DNA of 64,000 nucleotides from Ruminococcus flavefaciens (lineage in GTDB: Bacteria > Bacillota > Clostridia > Oscillospirales > Ruminococcaceae). The stretch spans positions 62,001 through 126,000 of the forward strand of contig NZ_FPIP01000007.1 in assembly GCF_900119075.1 (NCBI RefSeq), given 5' to 3'. The notes beneath the pieces are model-generated. The model saw only the letters and a program-made list of their open reading frames with translations, did not search any database and was not told where the DNA came from. The position numbers and the translations under genes are program-made. Numbering within the stretch: position 1 is the stretch's first letter; every line of letters starts with the position of its first letter. Positions 34,131 through 41,343 of this stretch are shown here, in pieces.

Positions 34131-34667
34131 GTGGTAAGCAGTAAATTTTCTGAATGTGACACCGAAAAACTTGACAAGACCGTTGAAAATGTTGTAAAAT
34201 TATTAGAACGAGAGGGTTTGACCATAGCTACAGCGGAGAGCTGTACGGGAGGACTCCTTTCGGAGCTTATAACATCAGTATCGGGCGCGTCTGCGGTCTT
34301 TGAGCTTGGGATATGCACATATTCTCAGCGGATAAAGACAGAGTTTCTGGGAGTTCCTGCCGAGGTCATACAAGAGTTCGGCGTAGTGAGCGAGGAAACA
34401 GCACTGAGCATGGTCAAGGGACTAAAAATACGCTCGGGAGCAGATGTGTGCGTTTCTGTAACGGGTATCGCAGGTCCATCGGGCGGAACTGCGGATACTC
34501 CTGTGGGAACGGTGTATATCGGTTTCGATATCTGCGGCAGTCAGTTTGTAAGGCTGCCCGAATTATGGAAGCTGAGCGATATGAGCAGAACGAATATCAG
34601 ACGATGTGCGGCTGCTTATGCGTTTGGCACGATTGAAAAAATACTGATGGAGGCGAGTAAAGACTGA
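34131..34667 (+). CDS. pncC: CinA C-terminal domain protein (nicotinamide mononucleotide amidase)
   Basis: 178 residues from a GTG. It holds only the CinA C-terminal domain: LTIATAESCTGGLLSELITSVSGASAVFELGICTYS, then FGVVSEETALSMVKGL, then VTGIAGPSGGTADTPVGTVYIG. This domain deamidates nicotinamide mononucleotide in pyridine-nucleotide salvage. Full CinA also has an N-terminal molybdopterin-like domain, absent here. The reading frame runs into the sortase gene with a one-base TGATG overlap. An inverted repeat ATTTCACAA...TTGTGAAAT (34070-34103) lies just upstream. Confidence 0.9.
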   Translation: MVSSKFSECDTEKLDKTVENVVKLLEREGLTIATAESCTGGLLSELITSVSGASAVFELGICTYSQRIKTEFLGVPAEVIQEFGVVSEETALSMVKGLKIRSGADVCVSVTGIAGPSGGTADTPVGTVYIGFDICGSQFVRLPELWKLSDMSRTNIRRCAAAYAFGTIEKILMEASKD

Positions 34668-36400
34668 TGAGCGAAAAAATAACCGACGGAAGCTCAGAAG
34701 CTCAGCGCAGAGCTGAGAAGATAAAGGCTATCAGAAGGTCTATCCGCAGTGAAGCGGAAGTCGCTCCGATGACTTATGAAAATAAATCAGACAGCGAGCG
34801 CTCTGAGAGCATGGCTGACCGCATTGCAAGGGTAAAGGAAAAACACACTGCAACTGCGGCGGATATACTTGACGAGCTCGACAAGGCAATAGCAAGAGAA
34901 AAGGCAGACGCAGAAAGATTAGCTGCAAAGCAGGCAGAAGCTGAAGCAGATGTCAAGGCAAACGCTTCTCCCGATATCTCTGATATACTCCCTGCACTGG
35001 AAACTCCCGCACATGAGGAACTTCAGGAACTGGCGGAGGAAGTAGCCGGAGACTTCACAGAGGTCAGCGGTGATATCACGGGATATACGGAGGACTTTAC
35101 CGAGACTGAGGCAGAGGCGGAAACTTATGAAGCAGAAGTAAACAACGCGTATGCACAAGAGGCAGAGACTGAAAGTGTGACGGAGGAAAAGGACGAGGAA
35201 ACTATGGTCTTTACTCCGATCGGTCATGCTGCCGAAACAAAACAGACGGAAGAACCTGTTCGCCCTCTTCATCGTGTAAATGAGGACAAAGCTCCTGAGC
35301 CAATTATTCGGGCGGCTGCGGAGACGACCTCCGAAGAGACGAAAAAGCCTTCCAAAAAGAAGAAAAAGAAGAAGAAAAAAACCATTAAACAGCGCCTGCT
35401 GGACCTGTTCCCTCAGAAGGGGGACAGGCTCGGTGAGCGCATAAGAAAGATCGTTTTCCTCGGTTCTGTTGTTGCGATAGTTGTCTGCGGCTACATAGTA
35501 GGAGACTACTACTATGACCTGTGGTCAAGTAAGCGCAAGACCAGAGACCTTATGGAAATGTATGAGATATACGGTGATCAGGAGGCTCCCAAGGATGAGA
35601 CACCTGTGGACGACCGCGTGAGATATCTCGATATGCTGCCCGGCGCACGCAAGCTCTGGGAGCAGAACCATGATATCGTCGGCGTCATCACTATCCCCAA
35701 TACCCCTATAAATAACCCTGTCATGCAGGCAGAGGACAATAAAAAATATCTGAACATGAAGTTCGACCTGACTGAAAACATAGCAGGCGAGCTGTTCCTT
35801 GATTACAGAAACCATTTCGACGAGGTCGGCGAGGACGGCTACTTAGCGTGCGAGAACTCGGATAACCTTATCATCTACGGTCATAATATGTATGACGACC
35901 AGATGTTTGGCTGCCTTAAGTATTATAACTGGCGAGAGGATTATTACTCATTGCACCCCGTCATAAACCTCAGATCAAATTACGAAAACTACAAATATAA
36001 GATATTCGCATTCTTTATTCTTGACGCAGAGGACGAATCGGATACAAAGTTCGATTGCTGGAACAAACTTGACTTCGACGGCGAGGAGGATTTCTACAAC
36101 TTCGTCAACGAGGCTAAGAGAAGATCGATACGCCTTAACAAGGTGGACGTTAAGTACGGCGATCAGCTGCTTACCCTTTCAACTTGCAATACTACTCTTG
36201 CAGATGAGGAAAGAGGACGTATCATTATAATGGCAAGACGTGTGCGCGAAGACGAGGATCCTATTGCAGGTACTCAGGACAGCGTGCGCAACCCAAATAT
36301 AAAGTGGCCTAATCTCTATTATGAGAACCATTCGGACGCAAGATATGATCCGAATGCTCCATTTGAGCCATACGGACCTGCGGAGGCGAAGGATAAATAA
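34667..36400 (+). CDS. Class B sortase with long disordered cytoplasmic extension
   Basis: 577 residues. Residues 1-225 are an acidic, Glu/Ala-rich, low-complexity region. A run of Lys (about 226-240) then precedes one membrane segment (FLGSVVAIVVCGYIVGDYYY, about 262-281), so the extension is cytoplasmic. The sortase domain has the catalytic His (YGHNMYDDQMF, about 405), Cys (TLSTCNTT, about 506) and Arg (IIMARRV, about 524). Sortases join LPxTG- or NPQTN-type proteins to the wall or polymerise pili. Its substrates are not in view. It overlaps cinA and the next sortase gene by one base each. Confidence 0.88.
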   Translation: MSEKITDGSSEAQRRAEKIKAIRRSIRSEAEVAPMTYENKSDSERSESMADRIARVKEKHTATAADILDELDKAIAREKADAERLAAKQAEAEADVKANASPDISDILPALETPAHEELQELAEEVAGDFTEVSGDITGYTEDFTETEAEAETYEAEVNNAYAQEAETESVTEEKDEETMVFTPIGHAAETKQTEEPVRPLHRVNEDKAPEPIIRAAAETTSEETKKPSKKKKKKKKKTIKQRLLDLFPQKGDRLGERIRKIVFLGSVVAIVVCGYIVGDYYYDLWSSKRKTRDLMEMYEIYGDQEAPKDETPVDDRVRYLDMLPGARKLWEQNHDIVGVITIPNTPINNPVMQAEDNKKYLNMKFDLTENIAGELFLDYRNHFDEVGEDGYLACENSDNLIIYGHNMYDDQMFGCLKYYNWREDYYSLHPVINLRSNYENYKYKIFAFFILDAEDESDTKFDCWNKLDFDGEEDFYNFVNEAKRRSIRLNKVDVKYGDQLLTLSTCNTTLADEERGRIIIMARRVREDEDPIAGTQDSVRNPNIKWPNLYYENHSDARYDPNAPFEPYGPAEAKDK

Positions 36401-37353
36401 TGAACAAACCTGTAAAAATAATCTCAGCCTGTGCTGCCTGTGCGGCGGCTGTAGGACTTGGCATCTACGCTGTAGTGATAAGCAAGGACAAGAAAGCTGT
36501 CCCGATATACAGTGATGTAGTCGAGACCACCGCGCCGACGGAGGCGACAACAATGGCGCTTCCCGATGACCTTGCTGACAAGTACGGTTATGTGCCGTCT
36601 CAGCTTGGCATGACTGACAGAGCAAAGTCCCTCATGCACGTCAATAAGGACGTCGTAGGCTGGATAAAGGTGGACGGTCTTCAGATCGATTATCCTATAG
36701 TAATGGACCCAGGAGATATCTCCTCGGATATTGCTTTTTACGGCGGCAAGGATTATGACTCTAATTCCTTCTATCTCGACAATGATCTTTACAGACAGTA
36801 CGACGAGAGAGGTTCACTGTTTCTCGATTACCGCGATACCTTCGGGGCTGTCGAGAGCGAACAGTCAGAGAATCAGGTAATATACGGTCACGCATGGTGG
36901 AACGGCGAAATGCTGGGCTGCACCAGAGAGTACCGACTGAACCCCGATTTCTACTGGAAGAATCCTTTCATTCACGTAAGCTCCAACTACAAGGATTACG
37001 ATTATGTTATTTTCGCTGTTCTTGTTACCAGCGGAACTTACGACGCTACTGACTTCCGCTACTGGACTATGGAAGATCTCAGCTCGGAAGAGGACTTCAA
37101 TTTCTATATCGACAAGTGCAAGAGCCGCTGGCTTTATGATACAGGAGTCGATGTGAAATACGGCGACAAGCTCATTACCCTTTCTACCTGCTATTCGGAC
37201 GTGGATAATTCACGATTCCTCGTTGTGGGCAGACGACTCAGGGACGGCGAGGTCGCAGGAGATACAAATTCGATAAAGCGTACTGAGTCATGGTTACAGG
37301 CTCAGAAAGCAAAGGAAGCTGAAAAAGCCGCTGAGGAACAGGCTCAGCAATAA
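36400..37353 (+). CDS. Second class B sortase
   Basis: 317 residues with an N-terminal membrane anchor (residues 5-25), a short Thr/Ala linker and the sortase fold. Catalytic residues are His (VIYGHAWWNGEM, about 163), Cys (TLSTCYSDVDNSR, about 263) and Arg (VVGRRLRDG). It shares VGWIKVDGLQIDYPIVM and related blocks with the preceding gene, so the two probably arose by duplication, this one without the disordered extension. The tail is Ala/Glu/Lys-rich. It starts at the TAATG junction and lies 35 bases before the SpoIID-like gene. Confidence 0.88.
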   Translation: MNKPVKIISACAACAAAVGLGIYAVVISKDKKAVPIYSDVVETTAPTEATTMALPDDLADKYGYVPSQLGMTDRAKSLMHVNKDVVGWIKVDGLQIDYPIVMDPGDISSDIAFYGGKDYDSNSFYLDNDLYRQYDERGSLFLDYRDTFGAVESEQSENQVIYGHAWWNGEMLGCTREYRLNPDFYWKNPFIHVSSNYKDYDYVIFAVLVTSGTYDATDFRYWTMEDLSSEEDFNFYIDKCKSRWLYDTGVDVKYGDKLITLSTCYSDVDNSRFLVVGRRLRDGEVAGDTNSIKRTESWLQAQKAKEAEKAAEEQAQQ

Positions 37354-37388
37354 GCGAACTCTTATATTTTTCAATAAAGGAGAGCGTT

Positions 37389-38687
37389 ATGAAGGTACAG
37401 ACCATGCTTAAACGAGCGGCAGCTGTGGCTTCGGGAGTACTTGTGCTCTCGGCGTCTGTTAGCATGAAAACTGCGGACAGCTCTTTGTCAGCCGAGGAAA
37501 CTACGGCTGCGGAAACTGCTTCGGCAGAAAGCGAAACAGCTGCGGAAACCGAAACAGCCTCTGAGCAGGCTTCGGAGAACGCAGAGGAAGAGCCAAAAAT
37601 GCCTGAGGATTGGGAGAAAGCTGATATCAACGATTACGATTCCAGCCTCACTCTTATAAGCTATGAGCTCGCAACGCCTGAAATGGCGAAGGTGGGCGAA
37701 GCTGTTGATCCATATGCAGGGCTTTCCGAAGAAGAGCGCAAGGCTCTTGAGGAAACAATTGCCAAGAAAAAGAGCGCGTTGAAAAAAGCAACGCCTACAT
37801 TATCAAAGAATGCGGCTAAGAGCCGCACCAAGGAGCCTACAGCAGTCGATATCAAGACATCGGGTGCGGCAGTAGGCGACATTCCGCCGTCTCAGGAAGG
37901 TCAGAGCGTTGAAGCCAAACCCGGTGAATTCGCATTCGTGACATATGGCTGGGGACACGGCGTCGGTATGAGCCAGAACGGTGCAAACTTCTATGCAAGC
38001 TGCGCAGGCTGGACATATCAGGATATCCTGTACCACTATTATCCCGGTACGGAACTTATGAATACAGGAATGACCGATGAGGAGGAGCTTACCATTGCTC
38101 ATGAGCCCGCAGGCGATACTCTGAAGGTCGTATCTGAGATAGTCAACCGAGAGGTGGGCGGAAGCTTCGCTTACGAAGCTATCAAGGCTCAGGCAGTTGC
38201 AGTATATACTTATCTCAAGTATAACGGCGACGATTCAAAGGACCTGAGAGGCAAGCCTGATCCTCCGCAGATAGTCATCGACGCCTGCAATGAGGTCCTC
38301 GGCGAGGCTCTTTACTATGAAGGCGATTATGCGCTGACAGTATTCTCTGCTTCAAGCGGCGGCTGCTCCGCAAATTGCTATGAAGTGTTCTATGCGGATT
38401 ATCCGTATCTCAGAAGCGTTCCAAGCGACTATGACGCCGCTTACGATCCGCACTGGGGAACAGTTACCTATATGAGTGCCGAGTCAGTGAAGAAAAAGCT
38501 TGAAACAGCTTACCACATCACCCTCTCGGACGATCCCGGAAACTGGATACAGCCCGTTTACTCAGAGGAGACAGGCTACGTCACCTCTGTAAACATAGAC
38601 GGACAGACAACTGTGAAGGGCTACCCATTCTCAATGATGATGGGACTTAAATCATCGAAATTCAATCTGACATATACATATGATTGA
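37389..38687 (+). CDS. Secreted SpoIID/LytB-like protein with permuted domain order
   Basis: 432 residues. A signal peptide (residues 1-28) leads into an Ala/Glu/Thr-rich linker to about residue 170. GWGHGVGMSQNGA (about 187) and DILYHYYPG follow. Only after these come EIVNREVGGSFAYEAIKAQAVAVYTYLKY (about 255-283), FSASSGG (about 320) and YPYLRSVPSDYD. In SpoIID and LytB the KAQAVA block comes first and the GHGVGMSQ-HYYPG block last, so the order here is circularly permuted. SpoIID cleaves denuded glycan strands; the conserved Glu of that family lies in the EIVNREV-like block. It is co-transcribed with two sortases. Confidence 0.85.
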   Translation: MKVQTMLKRAAAVASGVLVLSASVSMKTADSSLSAEETTAAETASAESETAAETETASEQASENAEEEPKMPEDWEKADINDYDSSLTLISYELATPEMAKVGEAVDPYAGLSEEERKALEETIAKKKSALKKATPTLSKNAAKSRTKEPTAVDIKTSGAAVGDIPPSQEGQSVEAKPGEFAFVTYGWGHGVGMSQNGANFYASCAGWTYQDILYHYYPGTELMNTGMTDEEELTIAHEPAGDTLKVVSEIVNREVGGSFAYEAIKAQAVAVYTYLKYNGDDSKDLRGKPDPPQIVIDACNEVLGEALYYEGDYALTVFSASSGGCSANCYEVFYADYPYLRSVPSDYDAAYDPHWGTVTYMSAESVKKKLETAYHITLSDDPGNWIQPVYSEETGYVTSVNIDGQTTVKGYPFSMMMGLKSSKFNLTYTYD

Positions 38688-38717
38688 TATGGCTTAAAGC
38701 CAAAAGATACACAGAAC

Positions 38718-38783
38718 AAAAGGAATAAGTCTTTGGATAGTGGGGCACAGTCTCATTATATCCGAAGGCTTATTTCTCCTTTT
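38718..38783 (+). terminator. Long terminator hairpin after the sortase-SpoIID operon
   Basis: AAAAGGA-ATAAG-TTTGGATA pairs with TATCCGAAGG-CTTAT-TCTCCTTTT over about 25 bp with small mismatches. It ends in a T-run, just before the AGGTG repeats upstream of mraZ. Confidence 0.75.
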
Positions 38784-38851
38784 AGGTGAAAAAAGGTGGA
38801 GCCGTGAGGTGAAAAAACCCTGTTTTTGACCTTGAAAGGTGAAGAAAGGTG
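38784..38851 (+). promoter_or_regulatory. Upstream AGGTG repeats (possible auxiliary MraZ sites)
   Basis: AGGTG occurs at 38784, 38794, 38807, 38837 and 38847. The pairs 38784/38794 and 38837/38847 have the exact 10-base period of a MraZ box. They lie 130-200 bases above the promoter and could form a second binding region. Confidence 0.55.
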
Positions 38852-38979
38852 AAAACTTTAATAATAATTTAACAAAGATAAAAACGTTTGTTTCGTTTCT
38901 TTTTAATCAATGGTTAATGATTAAACAAAATCCATAAAAAATAGCCATTTTTGTGGAGTAATATTGGAAATACCCACCA

Positions 38980-39008
38980 TTGACCTTATCTCTAAATAAT
39001 GATAAAAT
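38980..39008 (+). promoter_or_regulatory. Promoter of the dcw (mraZ) operon
   Basis: TTGACC, 17 bases, TAAAAT. The MraZ repeats begin 7 bases downstream, so they cover the transcription start. Confidence 0.8.
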
Positions 39009-39015
39009 ATGTTTA

Positions 39016-39060
39016 GGGTGAAAAAAGGTGATTGGATGTGAAATTTTCCAAATTAGGGTG
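39016..39060 (+). promoter_or_regulatory. MraZ box (operator)
   Basis: GGGTG (39016), AGGTG (39026) and ATGTG (39036) are spaced exactly 10 bases apart, and another GGGTG lies in phase at 39056. Direct repeats of a GTG-containing pentamer separated by 5 bases are the known binding pattern of MraZ, which controls its own operon. The placement on the start site suggests repression. Confidence 0.85.
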
Positions 39061-39100
39061 AATCATTCCTAAGGTTAAAGAGAAAGCGAGGCGAAATTCT

Positions 39101-39532
39101 ATGGCAGATCTGTTATGCGGTACTTATTACCCAAGTATAGATCAGAAGGGCCGTATGAGTTTCCCGACTAAGCTCCGAGACGTACTTGGTGCTGAGTTTT
39201 TCCTTTGCCAGGGACATGATGACGCCTATATCGCCGTTTACTCGCCGCAAGCATTCCAGGATTACTGCGAAAAGCTTAATTCTATTAAAGGTAAGAATGG
39301 TTCTGACATCAGACGTAAGCTTCTTGCAGGTGCTGATAAGCAGGTCCCCGACAAACAGGGACGTATCTTTATCACACAGCAGCTCAGAGATCATGCCGGT
39401 ATAACTGACGAAGTCGTTGTTATCGGCGCTAATAACAGAGCTGAGATCTGGAACAAGTCCAAGTGGGAAGAATTCAACAGCAGTATCACTCAGGACGAGA
39501 TCAACGATGCTCTTGCTGACCTTGTTATCTGA
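39101..39532 (+). CDS. mraZ: Transcriptional regulator MraZ
   Basis: 143 residues, with two AbrB-like swapped-hairpin repeats: YYPSIDQKGRMSFPTKLRDVLG and QVPDKQGRIFITQQLRDHAG, each with the family D-x-KGR core. It binds the GTG repeats upstream and regulates the division and cell wall operon it heads. An AAGCGAGG site precedes the ATG. rsmH follows within 60 bases. Confidence 0.96.
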   Translation: MADLLCGTYYPSIDQKGRMSFPTKLRDVLGAEFFLCQGHDDAYIAVYSPQAFQDYCEKLNSIKGKNGSDIRRKLLAGADKQVPDKQGRIFITQQLRDHAGITDEVVVIGANNRAEIWNKSKWEEFNSSITQDEINDALADLVI

Positions 39533-39590
39533 TACAGACGTTTTTATCTTTGTTACCGATCAGTTTCGGAAATAAGGAGAGTTTTGCTTG

Positions 39591-40532
39591 ATGGAATTTA
39601 CCCATATACCTGTAATGCTTGAGGAATGTATTGAAGGGCTTAACATTCGTCCCGACGGTATCTATGTTGACGGTACTGCGGGCGGTGCAGGTCACTCCTC
39701 TGCAATCGCCTCTCATTTGAATGAAAATGGAAGGCTCATCGCTCTTGACAGAGATCCCGATGCGGTTGCTGTTGCAACAGAGCGCCTGTCGGTCTACAAG
39801 AATGCAATGGTAGTTCACAGGAACTATTCAGAGATAAGAGCGGTCCTCGATGAACTTGATATAGACTATGCCGACGGTATACTTATGGACCTTGGCGTTT
39901 CGTCATTTCAGCTCGATGAGGGAAGCAGAGGCTTCTCGTACCACTCCGACGCTCCCCTCGATATGAGAATGAGCAAGGAGGGAATGAGCGCTGCCGATGT
40001 GGTCAATACTTATTCCGAGCAGGAACTGGCAAGGATAATATTTGAGTACGGGGAAGAAAAGTTCTCCCGAAAAATAGCCTCAAATATAATCCGTGCAAGA
40101 GAAAGCTCGCCGATAATGACTACTACTCAGCTGGCAGACATCATCAGAGAAAGCGTTCCTCAGAAGGCGAGACGTGAAAAGAACCCATGCAAAAAGACCT
40201 TTCAGGCAATAAGGATCGCTGTCAACGGAGAGTTTGAACACCTCGAAAAAGGACTCGACGACGCATTCCACAGTCTGAGGGCAGGCGGACGCCTTGCAGT
40301 TATTACCTTCCATTCCCTCGAAGACAGAATAGTAAAGAAAAAATTCGCGGAATGGTGCAAAGGTTGCATTTGTCCACCGGACTTTCCCCAGTGTGTATGC
40401 GGACACAAGCCGCAGGGAAAACTTGTAAACAGAAAGCCGTTAGAGGCTAAAGAAAAGGAACTCGAAAGAAACAACAGAAGCAGAAGCGCGAAGCTCAGAA
40501 TAATAGAAAGGAGTGCGGAAAGCAATGGCTGA
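39591..40532 (+). CDS. rsmH: 16S rRNA (cytosine1402-N4)-methyltransferase RsmH
   Basis: 313 residues from the ATG at 39591 (AAGGAG 11 bases upstream; a TTG three bases earlier is possible). It begins HIPVMLEECIEGL, followed by the SAM motif YVDGTAGGAGHSSAI, DGILMDLGVSSFQLDEGSRGFSY and TFHSLEDRIVKK, which are nearly universal in this family. It methylates C1402 in the ribosomal P site. Its end overlaps ftsL by 8 bases. Confidence 0.97.
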   Translation: MEFTHIPVMLEECIEGLNIRPDGIYVDGTAGGAGHSSAIASHLNENGRLIALDRDPDAVAVATERLSVYKNAMVVHRNYSEIRAVLDELDIDYADGILMDLGVSSFQLDEGSRGFSYHSDAPLDMRMSKEGMSAADVVNTYSEQELARIIFEYGEEKFSRKIASNIIRARESSPIMTTTQLADIIRESVPQKARREKNPCKKTFQAIRIAVNGEFEHLEKGLDDAFHSLRAGGRLAVITFHSLEDRIVKKKFAEWCKGCICPPDFPQCVCGHKPQGKLVNRKPLEAKEKELERNNRSRSAKLRIIERSAESNG

Positions 40533-41025
40533 AAACACTGTACGCTATTATATGGATGAAAGCTATGACGATGCCGATTCGGACGAGATGACCGAAGCAG
40601 GTGACGCTATGCAGAATGACTCTGAGCAGAAGCCCGAGATACAGATGAGAAAGACCGAAGCCAGAAGCGGTTCGGTTTTCAAGATAATATGTGTATCACT
40701 GTTGGCTGCCGCGCTGTTGGGCTCGGTTATCTATTCTCTTGACAAGAGAAACACGGCATACAACAAGGTGTCAACTCTTCAGGAGAAGCTTGATAGCGTC
40801 GCAGCCGAAAATGTAAGACTCCAGTCTGAACTTGACGGAAAAATGTCGGCTAAGAGCATAGAGGAATATGCCAAGTCGCTCGGAATGGAAAAGATCGATT
40901 CCACACAGATAAAATATATCCAGATTCAGACAGGCGACGTCGTTACTATTCCCGAACAGAAAAAAGGAATTATGGCGAAAATTAAGTCCTTTTTCGATAA
41001 ATGCGTGGAATATTTCAGAGGGTAG
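40525..41025 (+). CDS. ftsL: FtsL-like septum formation protein
   Basis: 166 residues from the ATG at 40525 (AAAGGAG 11 bases upstream). A long, acidic cytoplasmic region (residues 1-50) is followed by one membrane segment (about 55-74, FKIICVSLLAAALLGSVIYSL), a coiled coil (STLQEKLDSVAAENVRLQSELDG) and a short exterior end. FtsL has little sequence conservation, and size, topology and position between rsmH and the PBP gene identify it. It recruits FtsW and its PBP with FtsQ (DivIB). The cytoplasmic part is longer than in Bacillus. Confidence 0.82.
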   Translation: MAENTVRYYMDESYDDADSDEMTEAGDAMQNDSEQKPEIQMRKTEARSGSVFKIICVSLLAAALLGSVIYSLDKRNTAYNKVSTLQEKLDSVAAENVRLQSELDGKMSAKSIEEYAKSLGMEKIDSTQIKYIQIQTGDVVTIPEQKKGIMAKIKSFFDKCVEYFRG

Positions 41026-41043
41026 TACCAATATATATATAAC

Positions 41044-41309
41044 AAAAGGGCTGCCCGCATAATTAATGAACACTATCGGCAACGAAAAAATATATATAAA
41101 TGCCGAGGTTATATGTAGAACACGGAGATACAGCGGGTGATCGGAATATCGGATGTGCAGTTCCCGGGCTCTGGGCGAAATAGGGCTCGGGGACGGTATG
41201 TCCACGCTTGAATAGCGATAAATCCTTCGTCGTATCAAAACAAAAGGACATCCTGAAAAGATAAATAAGATGTTCAGAGGCGGGGCACATTACAACCCTG
41301 CCCTTTTTA
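41044..41309 (+). ncRNA. Unidentified structured RNA or leader between ftsL and the PBP gene
   Basis: A non-coding stretch of about 265 bases inside an otherwise tight operon. AAAAGGGC (41044-41051) can pair with GCCCTTTT (41300-41307), joining its ends. CCCGC (41054) pairs with GCGGG (41133). CGGCA...TGCCG and CCCGGGC...GCTCGGG (41163-41191) form inner hairpins. The right end is an intrinsic terminator whose stem competes with the end-joining stem. I found none of the conserved cores of RNase P, SRP RNA, tmRNA, T-box, cobalamin, TPP or FMN elements. It may be a small RNA or an attenuator for the PBP gene. Confidence 0.5.
41279..41309 (+). terminator. Intrinsic terminator upstream of the PBP gene
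   Basis: GGCGGGG pairs with CCCTGCC (one G-U) around a 10-base loop, followed by CTTTTTATTT. It lies 35 bases before the PBP start codon, so it can end the upstream transcript or act as an attenuator. Confidence 0.75.
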
Positions 41310-41343
41310 TTTATACAAATTGTCACGGAAAGGAAGCTTCTCA

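Noticed and set aside
41044..41309. Identification as RNase P, SRP, tmRNA, 6S or a known riboswitch
   Set aside because: The conserved cores of RNase P, SRP RNA, tmRNA, T-box, TPP, FMN and cobalamin elements are not present. 6S RNA is too variable to exclude by eye, so the region is left unnamed.
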